DNA of 24,984 bases from Streptomyces sp. WM6378 (GCF_001279695.1 NZ_LGDD01000007.1:1-24984), one strand, 5' to 3'. Shown: positions 14,894 through 24,603, counted from the stretch's first letter. Made by a program: numbers and translations. Notes: generated by a model from the sequence alone, not told the origin.

Positions 14894-16060
14894 ATGGACC
14901 GTCTCACCAACACCATCCGTCCCTACGCCTGGGGCTCCACCACCCTCATCCCGGAACTCCTCGGCACCGCCCCCAGCGGCGAGCCCCAGGCCGAGATGTG
15001 GATGGGCGCCCACCCCGGAGCCCCGTCCCGGCTCGACCGCGGCACAGGGCCGACATCGTTGTCAGACGTGATCGCGGCGGATCCGGCGGGTGAGCTGGGC
15101 CGCGCGGCCGTGGCCCGGTTCGGCCCCCGTCTGCCCTTCCTGCTCAAGGTCCTGGCGGCCGGCGCCCCCCTCTCCCTCCAGGTGCACCCCGACCTCGCGC
15201 GGGCGAAGGAGGGGTACGAGGCCGAGGAGCAGGCCGGGGTCCCCGTCGACGCCCCGCACCGCAACTACAAGGACGCCAATCACAAGCCCGAACTGATCTG
15301 CGCGCTCACGCCCTTCGAGGGACTGTGCGGCTTCCGCACGCCCGAGGAGGCCGCGCAGACCCTGGCCGCGCTTGAGGTCGACTCGCTCAAGCCGTACGTC
15401 GACCTGCTGCGCGCCCACCCCGTCGAGGCGGCCCTGCGCGAGGTCCTCACCGCGGTACTGACCGCCGACCGCGAGGAGATGGCGGCGACGGTGACCGAGA
15501 CGGCCGCCGCGTGCGAACACCTGGGCGGCACGCAGTACGCGGCGTACGCCTCCCTCGCGCACCACTACCCCGGCGATCCGGGTGTGATCGCGGCGATGCT
15601 GCTCAACTACGTCCAACTCCAGCCCGGCGAAGCCCTGTTCCTGGGCGCCGGGGTGCCGCACGCCTACCTCAGCGGCATGGGCGTGGAGATCATGGCCAAC
15701 TCCGACAACGTCCTTCGTTGCGGCCTGACTCCCAAACATGTCGACGTCCCCGAACTGCTCCGGGTCGTACGCTTCGAGCCGACCGACCCGGGCGTGCTGC
15801 GCCCCGAGGCGTCGGCGGCGGGGGAGGAGCTGTACGAGACCCCGATCGACGAGTTCCGCCTGTCCCGTTTCGTACGGGCGGAGGGCGCCGCCCCCACCGA
15901 ACTGACGGCCCAGACCCCGCAGATCGTCCTCTGCACGGCGGGCAGCCCCTCGGTCGGGGGATTGACACTGACCCCGGGTGCGTCCGTATTCGTACCGGCC
16001 GAGGAGGAGTCCGAACTGTCCGGTACGGGAACGGTGTTCCGCGCCACGGTGGTTGCCTGA
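14894..16060 (+). CDS. manA: Mannose-6-phosphate isomerase, class I (ManA)
   Basis: Zinc enzyme interconverting fructose-6-phosphate and mannose-6-phosphate, the entry to mannose metabolism. The zinc ligands of type I enzymes are visible: Gln96 and His98 in QVHPD, Glu133 in NHKPEL, and His256 in GVPHAYLSGMGVEIM; the SDNVLRCGLTPKHVD segment that follows is also characteristic. The 388-residue length is normal. AGGACGA at 14884-14890 supports the ATG at 14894; an ORF extension to 14834 has no ribosome site. With ManB it gives mannose-1-phosphate. A strong hairpin just upstream implies its own promoter. The CDF transporter gene begins 79 bases downstream. Confidence 0.95.
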   Translation: MDRLTNTIRPYAWGSTTLIPELLGTAPSGEPQAEMWMGAHPGAPSRLDRGTGPTSLSDVIAADPAGELGRAAVARFGPRLPFLLKVLAAGAPLSLQVHPDLARAKEGYEAEEQAGVPVDAPHRNYKDANHKPELICALTPFEGLCGFRTPEEAAQTLAALEVDSLKPYVDLLRAHPVEAALREVLTAVLTADREEMAATVTETAAACEHLGGTQYAAYASLAHHYPGDPGVIAAMLLNYVQLQPGEALFLGAGVPHAYLSGMGVEIMANSDNVLRCGLTPKHVDVPELLRVVRFEPTDPGVLRPEASAAGEELYETPIDEFRLSRFVRAEGAAPTELTAQTPQIVLCTAGSPSVGGLTLTPGASVFVPAEEESELSGTGTVFRATVVA

Positions 16061-16139
16061 TGTAACAATGTGCCGCCGCGGGGTCCGGCATCGGCCGGCC
16101 CCCGCAGAGGGCAACCGACGAAGGGAAGACGGCAACTCC

Positions 16140-17099
16140 ATGAGCGCGTCAGGCGGAACCAAGGCCATCGTGGCGGCGCTGAGCGCCAACCTCGCCATCG
16201 CGGTGGCGAAGTTCGTGGCGTTCCTGTTCAGCGGTTCGTCGTCGATGCTCGCGGAGAGCGTGCACTCGCTCGCCGACTCCGGCAACCAGGGCCTGCTGCT
16301 GCTCGGCGGCAAGAAGGCCCAGCGCGAGGCGACGCCGCAACACCCCTTCGGCTACGGCCGCGAGCGCTACATCTACGCGTTCCTGGTCTCGATCGTGCTG
16401 TTCTCGGTCGGCGGCATGTTCGCGGTCTACGAGGGCTACGAGAAGATCCAGCACCCGCACGCGATCGAGGCCTGGTACTGGCCGGTCGGCGTGCTGGTCT
16501 TCGCGATCATCGCGGAGGGCTTCTCGTTCCGTACGGCGATCAAGGAATCGAACGTCACCCGGGGCGGCCTGTCCTGGAAGGAGTTCATCCGCCGGGCGAA
16601 GGCACCCGAACTCCCCGTCGTCCTCCTGGAGGACTTCGGCGCGCTGGTCGGCCTGGTCCTGGCCCTCCTCGGCGTGGGCCTCGCGCTGGCGACGGGCGAC
16701 GGCGTCTGGGACGGCATCGGCACGCTGTGCATCGGCATCCTGCTGATCCTGATCGCCCTCATCCTGGCGGCGGAGACCAAGTCGCTGCTGCTCGGCGAGT
16801 CGGCGGGCGCGGACGAGGTGGCGAAGATCAAGGCAGCGATCGTGGACGGCGACACGGTGACCGCCGTCATCCACATGCGCACCCTCCACCTGGGCCCCGA
16901 GGAACTCCTGGTGGCTGCCAAGATCGCCGTCCAGCACGACGACACGGCCCAGGAGGTCGCCACCGCGATCAATGAGGCAGAGTCCCGCATCCGCGCGGCC
17001 GTCCCGATCGCCAGGGTGATCTACCTGGAGCCGGACATCTACAGCGCGGAGGAAGCGGCAGCGGGCCCCGACCCGAAGGCAACGCCGGGCGGCCGCTGA
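16140..17099 (+). CDS. Cation diffusion facilitator (CDF) family transporter
   Basis: A 319-residue inner-membrane metal/proton antiporter, probably exporting zinc or a similar divalent cation. The CDF pattern is clear: helix 2 contains HSLAD (His42, Asp46) in ESVHSLADSGNQ, helix 5 contains LLEDFGALVGL near 162-172 with acidic site residues Glu164/Asp165, and a C-terminal cytoplasmic domain of about 90 residues follows (TVTAVIHMRTLHLGPEELLV). The HPFGYGRERY segment at 68-77 between helices 2 and 3 is typical. GGGAAG at 16123-16128 precedes the ATG. It sits 79 bases after manA with no hairpin between them, so read-through from manA is plausible; metal specificity cannot be told. Confidence 0.9.
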   Translation: MSASGGTKAIVAALSANLAIAVAKFVAFLFSGSSSMLAESVHSLADSGNQGLLLLGGKKAQREATPQHPFGYGRERYIYAFLVSIVLFSVGGMFAVYEGYEKIQHPHAIEAWYWPVGVLVFAIIAEGFSFRTAIKESNVTRGGLSWKEFIRRAKAPELPVVLLEDFGALVGLVLALLGVGLALATGDGVWDGIGTLCIGILLILIALILAAETKSLLLGESAGADEVAKIKAAIVDGDTVTAVIHMRTLHLGPEELLVAAKIAVQHDDTAQEVATAINEAESRIRAAVPIARVIYLEPDIYSAEEAAAGPDPKATPGGR

Positions 17100-17108
17100 G
17101 CGCCCGGG

Positions 17109-17126
17109 GAGGGGCGCGCCCTCTTT
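17109..17126 (+). terminator. Terminator candidate after the CDF gene
   Basis: GAGGG at 17109-17113 pairs with CCCTC at 17119-17123 around a GC-rich loop, followed by TTT, ten bases after the stop. Confidence 0.5.
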
Positions 17127-17172
17127 CCCGCCCTCCGGGACACGACCCCACCCCCACCCAGCAAAACCCAGC

Positions 17173-17201
17173 CCCTCCGGCCCTACGCACCAACCGGAGG
17201 G
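17173..17201. terminator. Hairpin in the convergent region
   Basis: CCCTCCGG at 17173-17180 is a perfect inverted match to CCGGAGGG at 17194-17201 with a 13-base loop. It could work for either strand. Confidence 0.4.
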
Positions 17202-17383
17202 CCAGCCTCCCCACCACAGTGCCGAGGCCGACGAATGTTCGTCCGGGAGGCGGCCTTCTCACGGGGGTGGCAAACTCAGCCCCTCCAGTGTCCGGGAGCG
17301 GGCGGGGCCGAGCCAGAGCCCTGGCACCCACTCACCACCCACCAGCCGACAGCCGAACGAACACCCCCGGAGGGTCTCGGGAA

Positions 17384-17417
17384 GGGGCGGGGCGGGGAGA
17401 AATCCCACCCCAGCCCC
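17384..17417 (-). terminator. Terminator candidate after the PTS gene
   Basis: GGGGC-GGGG-C-GGG at 17384-17396 pairs with CCC-A-CCCC-A-GCCCC at 17404-17417 with a short A-rich loop, ending 10 bases beyond the PTS stop on the minus strand. Confidence 0.5.
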
Positions 17418-17427
17418 CCCCCACGGC

Positions 17428-19524
17428 CTACTGAATCTCCCCCAGCACCTCCAGCACCGCCGCCGCGTCACCCGCCTCGGCCAACCGCCCCCGGAACCCC
17501 GTGTCCATCAACTTCCGGGACAGCAACGCCAGAATCCGCAGGTGCTCATCGCCCGCCGCAGCCTCCGGCACGGAGATCATGAAGATGAGCTTGGCCCGAG
17601 TCCCGTCGAGCGACCCCCACTCGATGCCCTCGGCGGACCGTGCGAACCCCACGGTCGGCACGGACACCGCATCGGTCTTCGCATGCGGAATGGCGATCTC
17701 CTCGCCGAGCCCGGTCGTCCCCTGAGCCTCCCGGGCCAGCGCGACCCGCACGAGCTCGTCGACGTCCCGTACGTTCCCGGTGGAGGCCAGCATCTCGGCC
17801 ATCTCCCGGATCGCGGCGTCCTTGTCGTGCGAGGCGAGCTGAACCTTTACGGTCTGGGCGGTGAGGTACCCGGAGAGCACTTCGGGGGCAGCAACGGAGC
17901 CAGAACGCTCCGGGGCCTGTACGGCCAGGGCAGTGGCACCGTCGCTACCGGCGCCCGTGCCACCGCCCGCACTCGTTCCACCGCCTGCACCCATGCCACT
18001 ACCCGCCCCCGTGCCACCACCCGCACCGACAGCCACACCAGCCAGAGCAGGCTCAGGGACCAGGGCAGCGGTCCCGGCCTCGCCCCGCCGCCCCTTCCGC
18101 TCCTTGACGTCGATCAGCGCATTCGTGGTCAGCGCGGTGACAGCCGTACCGATGGCGATGGCCAGGAAGAACATCGCCGCCCCGCCCACGGCCCCGAACA
18201 GCGAAACGATCGGCCCGCCGTGCGGAACGGAGTCCGTCACCCCGGCCACACCGGCCACCGCACCGGCCACCGCACCACCCAGCATGTTCGCGGGGATGAC
18301 CTGGGCCGGACGGGCCGCGGCGAACGGAATCGCACCTTCCGAGATGCCGAAGAAGCCCATGAACAGCGCCGCGATACCGGTCTCCCGCTCCTGGTCGGTG
18401 TAGAGCTTGCGTCGCAGCAGCGTGGCCAGGCCCTGGCCGAGCGGCATGACCGGAATGGCCGCGGCGGCCATGCCCATGACGGCGTTGTTCGTGCCGATCA
18501 GACCCACCGCGACGAGGAACGCCGTCTTGTTGACCGGCCCGCCCATGTCGAACGCGATCATGAGCCCGATCAGCGCGCCGAGCACGATCGCACTGGACCC
18601 CGTCATGCCGTTGAGCCAGCTGGTCAGATGCGTGAACACCCAGGAGATCGGCTGCCCGATCACGTAGATGTAGAACAACCCCAACGCCAGCGTCGACACG
18701 ATCGGGATCACGATGATCGGCATGATCGGCTGGACGAACTTCGGCACCTTGACCTTGCGGATCCACAGCACCAGGTACCCGGCGAGGAAGCCCGTCGCGA
18801 TCGCCCCGAGGAACCCCGCGTTGGCGTCGGCGCCGTAGATGGTCACCCCGTCGTACGCCAGGAACCCGCCGATCATGCCCGGCACGAGCGCGGGCCGGTC
18901 GCCGAGGGCGAAGGCGATGTAGCCAGAGAAGATCGGCAGCATCAGCTTGAAGCCGAGCGTGCCGAGCGTGTTGACGTAGAACCAGAACGAGTCCTTGTCG
19001 AACTCGATGCCCTTGGCCGTCGTGTGCCCGCCCAGCGCGATCGAGACGGCGAGCAGCAGACCGCCGACCACCACGAACGGGATCATGTGCGAGACGCCGT
19101 TCATCAGCGCCTTGTACGCAGCACTGCGCTCCTTGCCGCCGCCCGCACCGCCGCCACCGCCGGCCGGAAGGCCATGGCCCCCTGCGTGCACAGCCGCGCT
19201 CTGCACCTGCTCTATGAGCTGCTCAGGCCGGTGGATGCCGTCGGCGACGGGCACGCTCAGCACCTTCTTGCCGACGAACCGATCGAGCGCGACGTCCTTG
19301 TCGGCCGCGATGATGATCCCGTCGGCCTCTCTGACATCGTTGTCATCCAGTACGTTTTCGGCCCCGATGGAGCCCTGCGTCTCCACCTTCATCTCGATGC
19401 CGAGCGCCGCCGCAGCCTGGGCCAGCTTCTCGGCGGCCATGTAGGTGTGAGCGATGCCGGTCGGACAGGCGGTCACCGCGAGCAGCTTCAACTTCCGCTG
19501 CCCCTCGCTAGCCGGACTGGTCAC
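17428..19524 (-). CDS. Fructose-type PTS permease, fused IIB-IIC-IIA
   Basis: A 698-residue phosphotransferase-system sugar permease. IIB lies at 10-105 with the phosphorylated Cys20 in AVTACPTGIAHTYMAAE; IIC spans about 137-473 with multiple helices (MIPFVVVGGLLLAVSIALGG; DMGGPVNKTAF); IIA spans 548-698 with the active His614 in EEIAIPHAKTDAV. The order B-C-A differs from the more familiar A-B-C fusion. IIC and IIA are joined by a Gly/Ala/Thr-rich linker (about 474-547) partly encoded by short DNA repeats. The GTG at 19524 has TAGGAG upstream; extension to 19896 is unsupported. No fructose-1-phosphate kinase or regulator gene is adjacent, so the sugar is inferred; manA nearby makes mannose worth considering. 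Energised by EI and HPr encoded elsewhere. Confidence 0.9.
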   Translation of the reverse strand: MTSPASEGQRKLKLLAVTACPTGIAHTYMAAEKLAQAAAALGIEMKVETQGSIGAENVLDDNDVREADGIIIAADKDVALDRFVGKKVLSVPVADGIHRPEQLIEQVQSAAVHAGGHGLPAGGGGGAGGGKERSAAYKALMNGVSHMIPFVVVGGLLLAVSIALGGHTTAKGIEFDKDSFWFYVNTLGTLGFKLMLPIFSGYIAFALGDRPALVPGMIGGFLAYDGVTIYGADANAGFLGAIATGFLAGYLVLWIRKVKVPKFVQPIMPIIVIPIVSTLALGLFYIYVIGQPISWVFTHLTSWLNGMTGSSAIVLGALIGLMIAFDMGGPVNKTAFLVAVGLIGTNNAVMGMAAAAIPVMPLGQGLATLLRRKLYTDQERETGIAALFMGFFGISEGAIPFAAARPAQVIPANMLGGAVAGAVAGVAGVTDSVPHGGPIVSLFGAVGGAAMFFLAIAIGTAVTALTTNALIDVKERKGRRGEAGTAALVPEPALAGVAVGAGGGTGAGSGMGAGGGTSAGGGTGAGSDGATALAVQAPERSGSVAAPEVLSGYLTAQTVKVQLASHDKDAAIREMAEMLASTGNVRDVDELVRVALAREAQGTTGLGEEIAIPHAKTDAVSVPTVGFARSAEGIEWGSLDGTRAKLIFMISVPEAAAGDEHLRILALLSRKLMDTGFRGRLAEAGDAAAVLEVLGEIQ
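17941..18027 (-). repeat. Gly-rich repeat encoding the PTS inter-domain linker
   Basis: On the minus strand short units encoding GAGGGT/GAGSGM/SAGGGT recur about five times between the IIC and IIA domains (residues 500-528). On the plus strand they appear as CCACCGCCYGCAC-like units. The array keeps the frame and is expected to vary in length between strains. Confidence 0.65.
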
Positions 19525-21380
<1,856 letters not shown>

Positions 21381-21398
21381 GCCCCTGACACCGACACC

Positions 21399-21444
21399 CC
21401 GAGGACCGCAGGGCGTCGGGCCCAACGGCCCCTGTAGTCCTCGG
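21399..21444 (+). terminator. First hairpin downstream of ahcY
   Basis: CCGAGGAC at 21399-21406 pairs with GTCCTCGG at 21437-21444, and CAGGG (21409-21413) pairs with CCCTG (21430-21434) inside it. It starts 19 bases after the stop and is a good terminator candidate. Confidence 0.65.
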
Positions 21445-21490
21445 AGTTGACGGCATCACCGGCTCAGCCGCCACCGGCACTCGGCTCCAC

Positions 21491-21569
21491 CGGTACGTCA
21501 GGCTCCACCGGTACGTCATCGGCCCGGTACGTCATGGGCACCCCGTACTCATCGGCACCCGGTACGTCA
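21491..21569. repeat. Short direct-repeat cluster (CGGTACGTCA)
   Basis: Four exact copies of CGGTACGTCA begin at 21491, 21509, 21525 and 21560, with degenerate copies near 21543 (CCGTACTCATCGG) and 21571 (CGGTACTGA). Spacing is 16-18 bases, so the unit is a decayed tandem repeat of about 17 bases. It lies between two hairpins and codes for nothing I can recognise. Confidence 0.7.
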
Positions 21570-21571
21570 TC

Positions 21572-21621
21572 GGTACTGAGGCAGGCCCCCGCACCCCCGT
21601 GACGGGGGCCTGCCCCGTACC
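21572..21621 (+). terminator. Second, very stable hairpin downstream of ahcY
   Basis: GGCAGGCCCCCG at 21580-21591 is a perfect 12-base inverted match to CGGGGGCCTGCC at 21603-21614 with an 11-base loop; GGTAC (21572-21576) and GTACC (21617-21621) extend it. It ends 50 bases before the next gene and probably insulates it from ahcY transcription. Confidence 0.65.
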
Positions 21622-21671
21622 GCCCCCCCCACACCGAGTCAGCGCCCGACTTCCGAGGACCCCGAGATCCC

Positions 21672-22292
21672 ATGCCCCGCGGCCGATATTCGCTTCACGA
21701 TCCCCACGACCACACCCCTCTTGGCGAAGAACACTTCCACTGCGCGCCGGGCCCTTCCGGCTGGCGTTACGTCTCCCAGCTCACCACCCCCTCCGGAGAC
21801 CACGCGGGCTCCGTAGACCTCGCACTGGACGAACTCGGCCGCCCGATCCGCCTCGAACTCCATGCCGCCGCCTGGCAGGTACGAGGCGCCGCGCTCGACG
21901 GCGTCACCTGGGTCCGTACGGACCCCTCCGGGACCCATGCCACCGAAGGCAATGTGCGCGCCCACGCCTTCTCCGGCACTTCCCCCGCGTTCCTCGTCGC
22001 CACCTCCCGTCTGCTCCGCCTCACCCCCCACTTCCCGACGACGCGCGTCCGCCTCGTCGCCTTCACGGACCCGGTCCTCGCCCCCCGAACGATCGACCAG
22101 TCCTGGGCCCTGAAGAAAAGTGAAGCGCACGCCACTGACAACGGCCCCCTGACCGTTGATGAGTACCAGGTCAGCGCCCTGGACACGGGCGAGCAGCACA
22201 CCGTCCACATCGTCGGCGACGTAGTCCTCGCGGCCCCCGGCATCGAGCTGGAATCCCTGGAATCCCCACCGTCGACGTTTCCCACGCCGTAG
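21672..22292 (+). CDS. Conserved-looking hypothetical protein
   Basis: I do not recognise a family for this 206-residue protein. It starts MPRGRYSLHDPHDHTPLGEEHFHC, with a His- and Asp-rich N-terminus, and the middle reads as alternating beta strands (SGWRYVSQLTTP; GSVDLALDELGRPIRLELHAAAWQVRG), loosely like a lipid-binding beta-barrel fold such as lipocalin or glycolipid-binding proteins. No signal peptide or membrane helix is visible, so it is probably cytoplasmic. The codon pattern has strong G/C third positions, which supports it being real. GAGGA at 21653 is rather far from the ATG, so the start is only moderately supported. It is isolated by the ahcY hairpins upstream and converges with the RDD gene. 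Confidence 0.65.
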   Translation: MPRGRYSLHDPHDHTPLGEEHFHCAPGPSGWRYVSQLTTPSGDHAGSVDLALDELGRPIRLELHAAAWQVRGAALDGVTWVRTDPSGTHATEGNVRAHAFSGTSPAFLVATSRLLRLTPHFPTTRVRLVAFTDPVLAPRTIDQSWALKKSEAHATDNGPLTVDEYQVSALDTGEQHTVHIVGDVVLAAPGIELESLESPPSTFPTP

Positions 22293-22402
22293 CCCGGGAG
22301 CGTCCGGCACCTGGCGTTCGCCACCTGGCGCCCGAGCGCCGAAGTCCTACTCGGCCCGGCACCTTCCCCTCCATCGCCCGCGACCCAACCCCGGCCCTAC
22401 CA

Positions 22403-22428
22403 TCAGGCAGGCGACCGTCAGGCAGGCG
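22403..22428. repeat. Duplication TCAGGCAGGCG at the RDD gene end
   Basis: TCAGGCAGGCG occurs at 22403-22413 and again at 22418-22428. The second copy contains the RDD stop codon (TCA on the plus strand), so the duplication spans the end of that gene. Confidence 0.5.
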
Positions 22429-23467
22429 GCGCGAATCCCGTCGGACGCGCGGGAGATCCAGCGCTGTTCCCAACCTCGGCCCCCGGCTCCCCGGAACCAG
22501 CTGGCTCAGCGGCACCGCCCGAAGCCGACAGCCTGGCCGAGGCGGAAGCCGCAGCCGGGTCCGCGGCCAGGCGCGATCCGGCGCCCGAACCCCAAGCCGG
22601 AGCGGGACTGACGAACCCAGGCGGAGCAACCGCCGCCGGCGAGCCGAAGACCGCCCCAGAAACGGGCCCAGACCCCCCGCCGTGAACCCCCGCCCCCATG
22701 CCACCGGCAGCAGCCTGCCCCACCCCGAACGCCCGTCGTGCGTCCCGAACCTGGCGCTCGCCCACCACACCGGCCAGATAGGCCGCAGGCGGCACCCCCT
22801 CCGGGAGGGGCGCTCCTGTACAGGCCGCCACGTCCTCTGCCAGGCGGACCGCCATCGTCCAGCTCACCTGCGGGTCGAGCTGGCGCATACGCGTCAAGTA
22901 CTGGCGCACCGCCAGCCAGAGCCCGTCCGGCACCCGTGACAGGTCCAGCCCGGCGAACCGCCCCACCAGCCACGGCGGCGGAGGCGGAACGGCCGCGGTC
23001 CATCCCGACGACACCCGCTCCCGTACGACCAGCGTCCCCGCGAAGACGTCCCCGATCCGCCGCCCGCGCTCGGAGACGAGCGACGCGATGCAGGCGACGA
23101 CACCGAACGTCAGCAGAATCTCGATGACCCCCATGGCCCCGCGCACCAGCGCGTGCCGGAACCGGATCGGCCCCCCGTCGTCCCGCACCACCCGCAGCCC
23201 GCAGGCAAGCTTCCCCAGCGACCGCCCGTGCGACAGCGTCTCGACCGCGATCGGGCCCCCGACCAGCACGAGCACGAACAGGGCCACGGCTGTCGCAGCC
23301 TGGGCAGCGGCATCCAGCGAGGCAGTGGCGAACAACATGACCAACGAGACCAATATGTACGCCGCCCACACCACGGCCAGGTCGATCACCAACGCCAGCG
23401 CCCTACTCGGCAACCGCGCGGGCCGCAGCCCCAGTACGACCGCATCCCCCGTGACCAGCGCGCTCAC
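22418..23467 (-). CDS. RDD family membrane protein with low-complexity C-terminus
   Basis: A 349-residue membrane protein of unknown function. The RDD domain covers roughly 10-150: PARLPSRALALVIDL carries the family's Arg-containing start, helices follow (WAAYILVSLVMLF; ATAVALFVLVLVG), then SHGRSLGKLACGLRVVRDDGG and ERGRRIGDVFAGTLVVRER, which hold the conserved Arg and Asp. After about residue 160 a soluble region (LSRVPDGLWLAVRQYLTRM) precedes a disordered Ala/Gly/Pro/Ser tail of about 110 residues. I chose GTG at 23467 (SALVTGD), as in homologues I recall; GTG at 23479 is also open but has a ribosome site too close. It is divergent from the SpoIIM-like gene, and RDD/SpoIIM pairs recur in actinobacteria. 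Confidence 0.82.
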   Translation of the reverse strand: MSALVTGDAVVLGLRPARLPSRALALVIDLAVVWAAYILVSLVMLFATASLDAAAQAATAVALFVLVLVGGPIAVETLSHGRSLGKLACGLRVVRDDGGPIRFRHALVRGAMGVIEILLTFGVVACIASLVSERGRRIGDVFAGTLVVRERVSSGWTAAVPPPPPWLVGRFAGLDLSRVPDGLWLAVRQYLTRMRQLDPQVSWTMAVRLAEDVAACTGAPLPEGVPPAAYLAGVVGERQVRDARRAFGVGQAAAGGMGAGVHGGGSGPVSGAVFGSPAAVAPPGFVSPAPAWGSGAGSRLAADPAAASASARLSASGGAAEPAGSGEPGAEVGNSAGSPARPTGFAPPA

Positions 23468-23553
23468 CCGATACCCCACCCTCCACAGACGACGGCCTTC
23501 CGCACCCCTCGAACCACCCAGTCTGCCAAGCTGGCCCGCAGCGCGCCGCAGTA

Positions 23554-23566
23554 GTACGGACCGTAC
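23554..23566. promoter_or_regulatory. Palindrome in the RDD/SpoIIM divergent region
   Basis: GTACGG-A-CCGTAC is a perfect palindrome around a single central base, 30 bases upstream of the SpoIIM-like ATG and 86 bases upstream of the RDD start. It is placed to act as an operator for one or both genes; no regulator is known. Confidence 0.35.
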
Positions 23567-23595
23567 GCACCCAGTGCCTGGAGCAGCAGCAGAAC

Positions 23596-24603
23596 ATGGA
23601 CCTCGACGTCTTCGTGACCGCCCACCACACGGAGTGGGACCGCCTCGAACACCTCCTGCACCGCGGCCGCCGCCTCACGGGCGCCGAGGCGGACGAGCTG
23701 GTGACGCTCTACCAGCGCACGTCCACGCACCTCTCCCAAATACAGTCCAGCGCCCCGGACCCCCTGCTCACCGCCCGCCTGACACAGCTGGTGGCCCGCG
23801 CGCGCTCCACCGTCACCGGCACCCGCCGCGCGACCTGGCGCGACGCCGCCCGCTTCCTTACGGAGGGCTTCCCCGCTGCCGTCTACCGCGCGCGCCGCTG
23901 GTGGATATCCGCGGCCCTGATCTCCATAGCCGTCGCCGCGGTCATCGGCTGGTGGATAGGCACCCACCCCGAGGTCCAGTCCGCGATCGCCGCCCCCGAC
24001 GCGCTGCGCCAGATGACGCGACCGGGCGGCGAATACGAGACGTACTACTCAAGCCACCCGGCCGCGTCCTTCGCGGCCCAGGTCTGGACGAACAATGCCC
24101 AGGCCACCGCAATGTGCCTGGTCCTGGGCGCCTTCCTAGGCATCCCGGTCCTGTGGATCCTCTTCCTCAACATGCTCAACCTGGGCGTCGGCATCGGCCT
24201 CATGTCGTCCGCGGGACGCCTCGACACCTTCCTCGGTCTGGTCCTGCCGCACGGCCTCCTCGAACTGACCGCGGTGTTCGTAGCCGCAGGTACGGGCATG
24301 CGGCTCGGCTGGACCGTCGTCGACCCGGGCCCGCGCACCCGTCGCGCAGCCCTCGCAGAGCAGGGCCGAGCAGCCGTAGGCATGGCCATCGGCCTGGCCC
24401 TGGTGCTGTTCGTCTCCGGCATGATCGAGGGCTTCGTAACCCCCTCCGGCCTGCCCACCTGGGCTCGAATAGCCGTCGGCATAGCCGCCGAACTGGCCTT
24501 TCTTGCGTACGTGTACGTCCTGGGCGGCCGAGCCGCACGAGCTGGCGAAGCCGGCGACATCGAGGCCACCGCCCGCAGCGCCGAGCTCCCGACAGCCGCG
24601 TGA
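23596..24603 (+). CDS. Stage II sporulation protein M (SpoIIM)-like membrane protein
   Basis: A 335-residue integral membrane protein. A soluble, helical N-terminus (MDLDVFVTAHHTEWDRLEHLL to about 95) leads into helices at about 103-122 (WWISAALISIAVAAVIGWWIG), 165-200, 205-235 and 265-310. The block NNAQATAMCLVLGAFLGIPVL and the LVLPHGLLELTAVFVAAG segment, with its conserved His and Glu, are the SpoIIM/DUF95 signature. In Bacillus SpoIIM acts in engulfment; in actinobacteria, which do not engulf, the role is unknown. The ribosome site (GGAG at 23580-23583) is weak and distant. It reads toward the rRNA operon with only about 50 bases before its first promoter and no obvious terminator. Confidence 0.88.
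   Translation: MDLDVFVTAHHTEWDRLEHLLHRGRRLTGAEADELVTLYQRTSTHLSQIQSSAPDPLLTARLTQLVARARSTVTGTRRATWRDAARFLTEGFPAAVYRARRWWISAALISIAVAAVIGWWIGTHPEVQSAIAAPDALRQMTRPGGEYETYYSSHPAASFAAQVWTNNAQATAMCLVLGAFLGIPVLWILFLNMLNLGVGIGLMSSAGRLDTFLGLVLPHGLLELTAVFVAAGTGMRLGWTVVDPGPRTRRAALAEQGRAAVGMAIGLALVLFVSGMIEGFVTPSGLPTWARIAVGIAAELAFLAYVYVLGGRAARAGEAGDIEATARSAELPTAA

Larger units (their letters stand above)
17100..17427. other. Convergent intergenic region between CDF and PTS genes
   Basis: No gene is seen in these 328 bases. They hold terminator-like hairpins for both converging genes, listed separately, and otherwise low-complexity C- and G-rich tracts. Confidence 0.7.

Noticed and set aside
21491..21569. 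CRISPR array
   Set aside because: Units are only about 10 bases with 6-25 base gaps and decayed copies; there are no spacers of regular length and no cas genes.
21464..21673. Minus-strand ORF with DVPVEP repeats
   Set aside because: It only reflects translation of the CGGTACGTCA repeat cluster and hairpin; it has no ribosome site or flanking conserved sequence.
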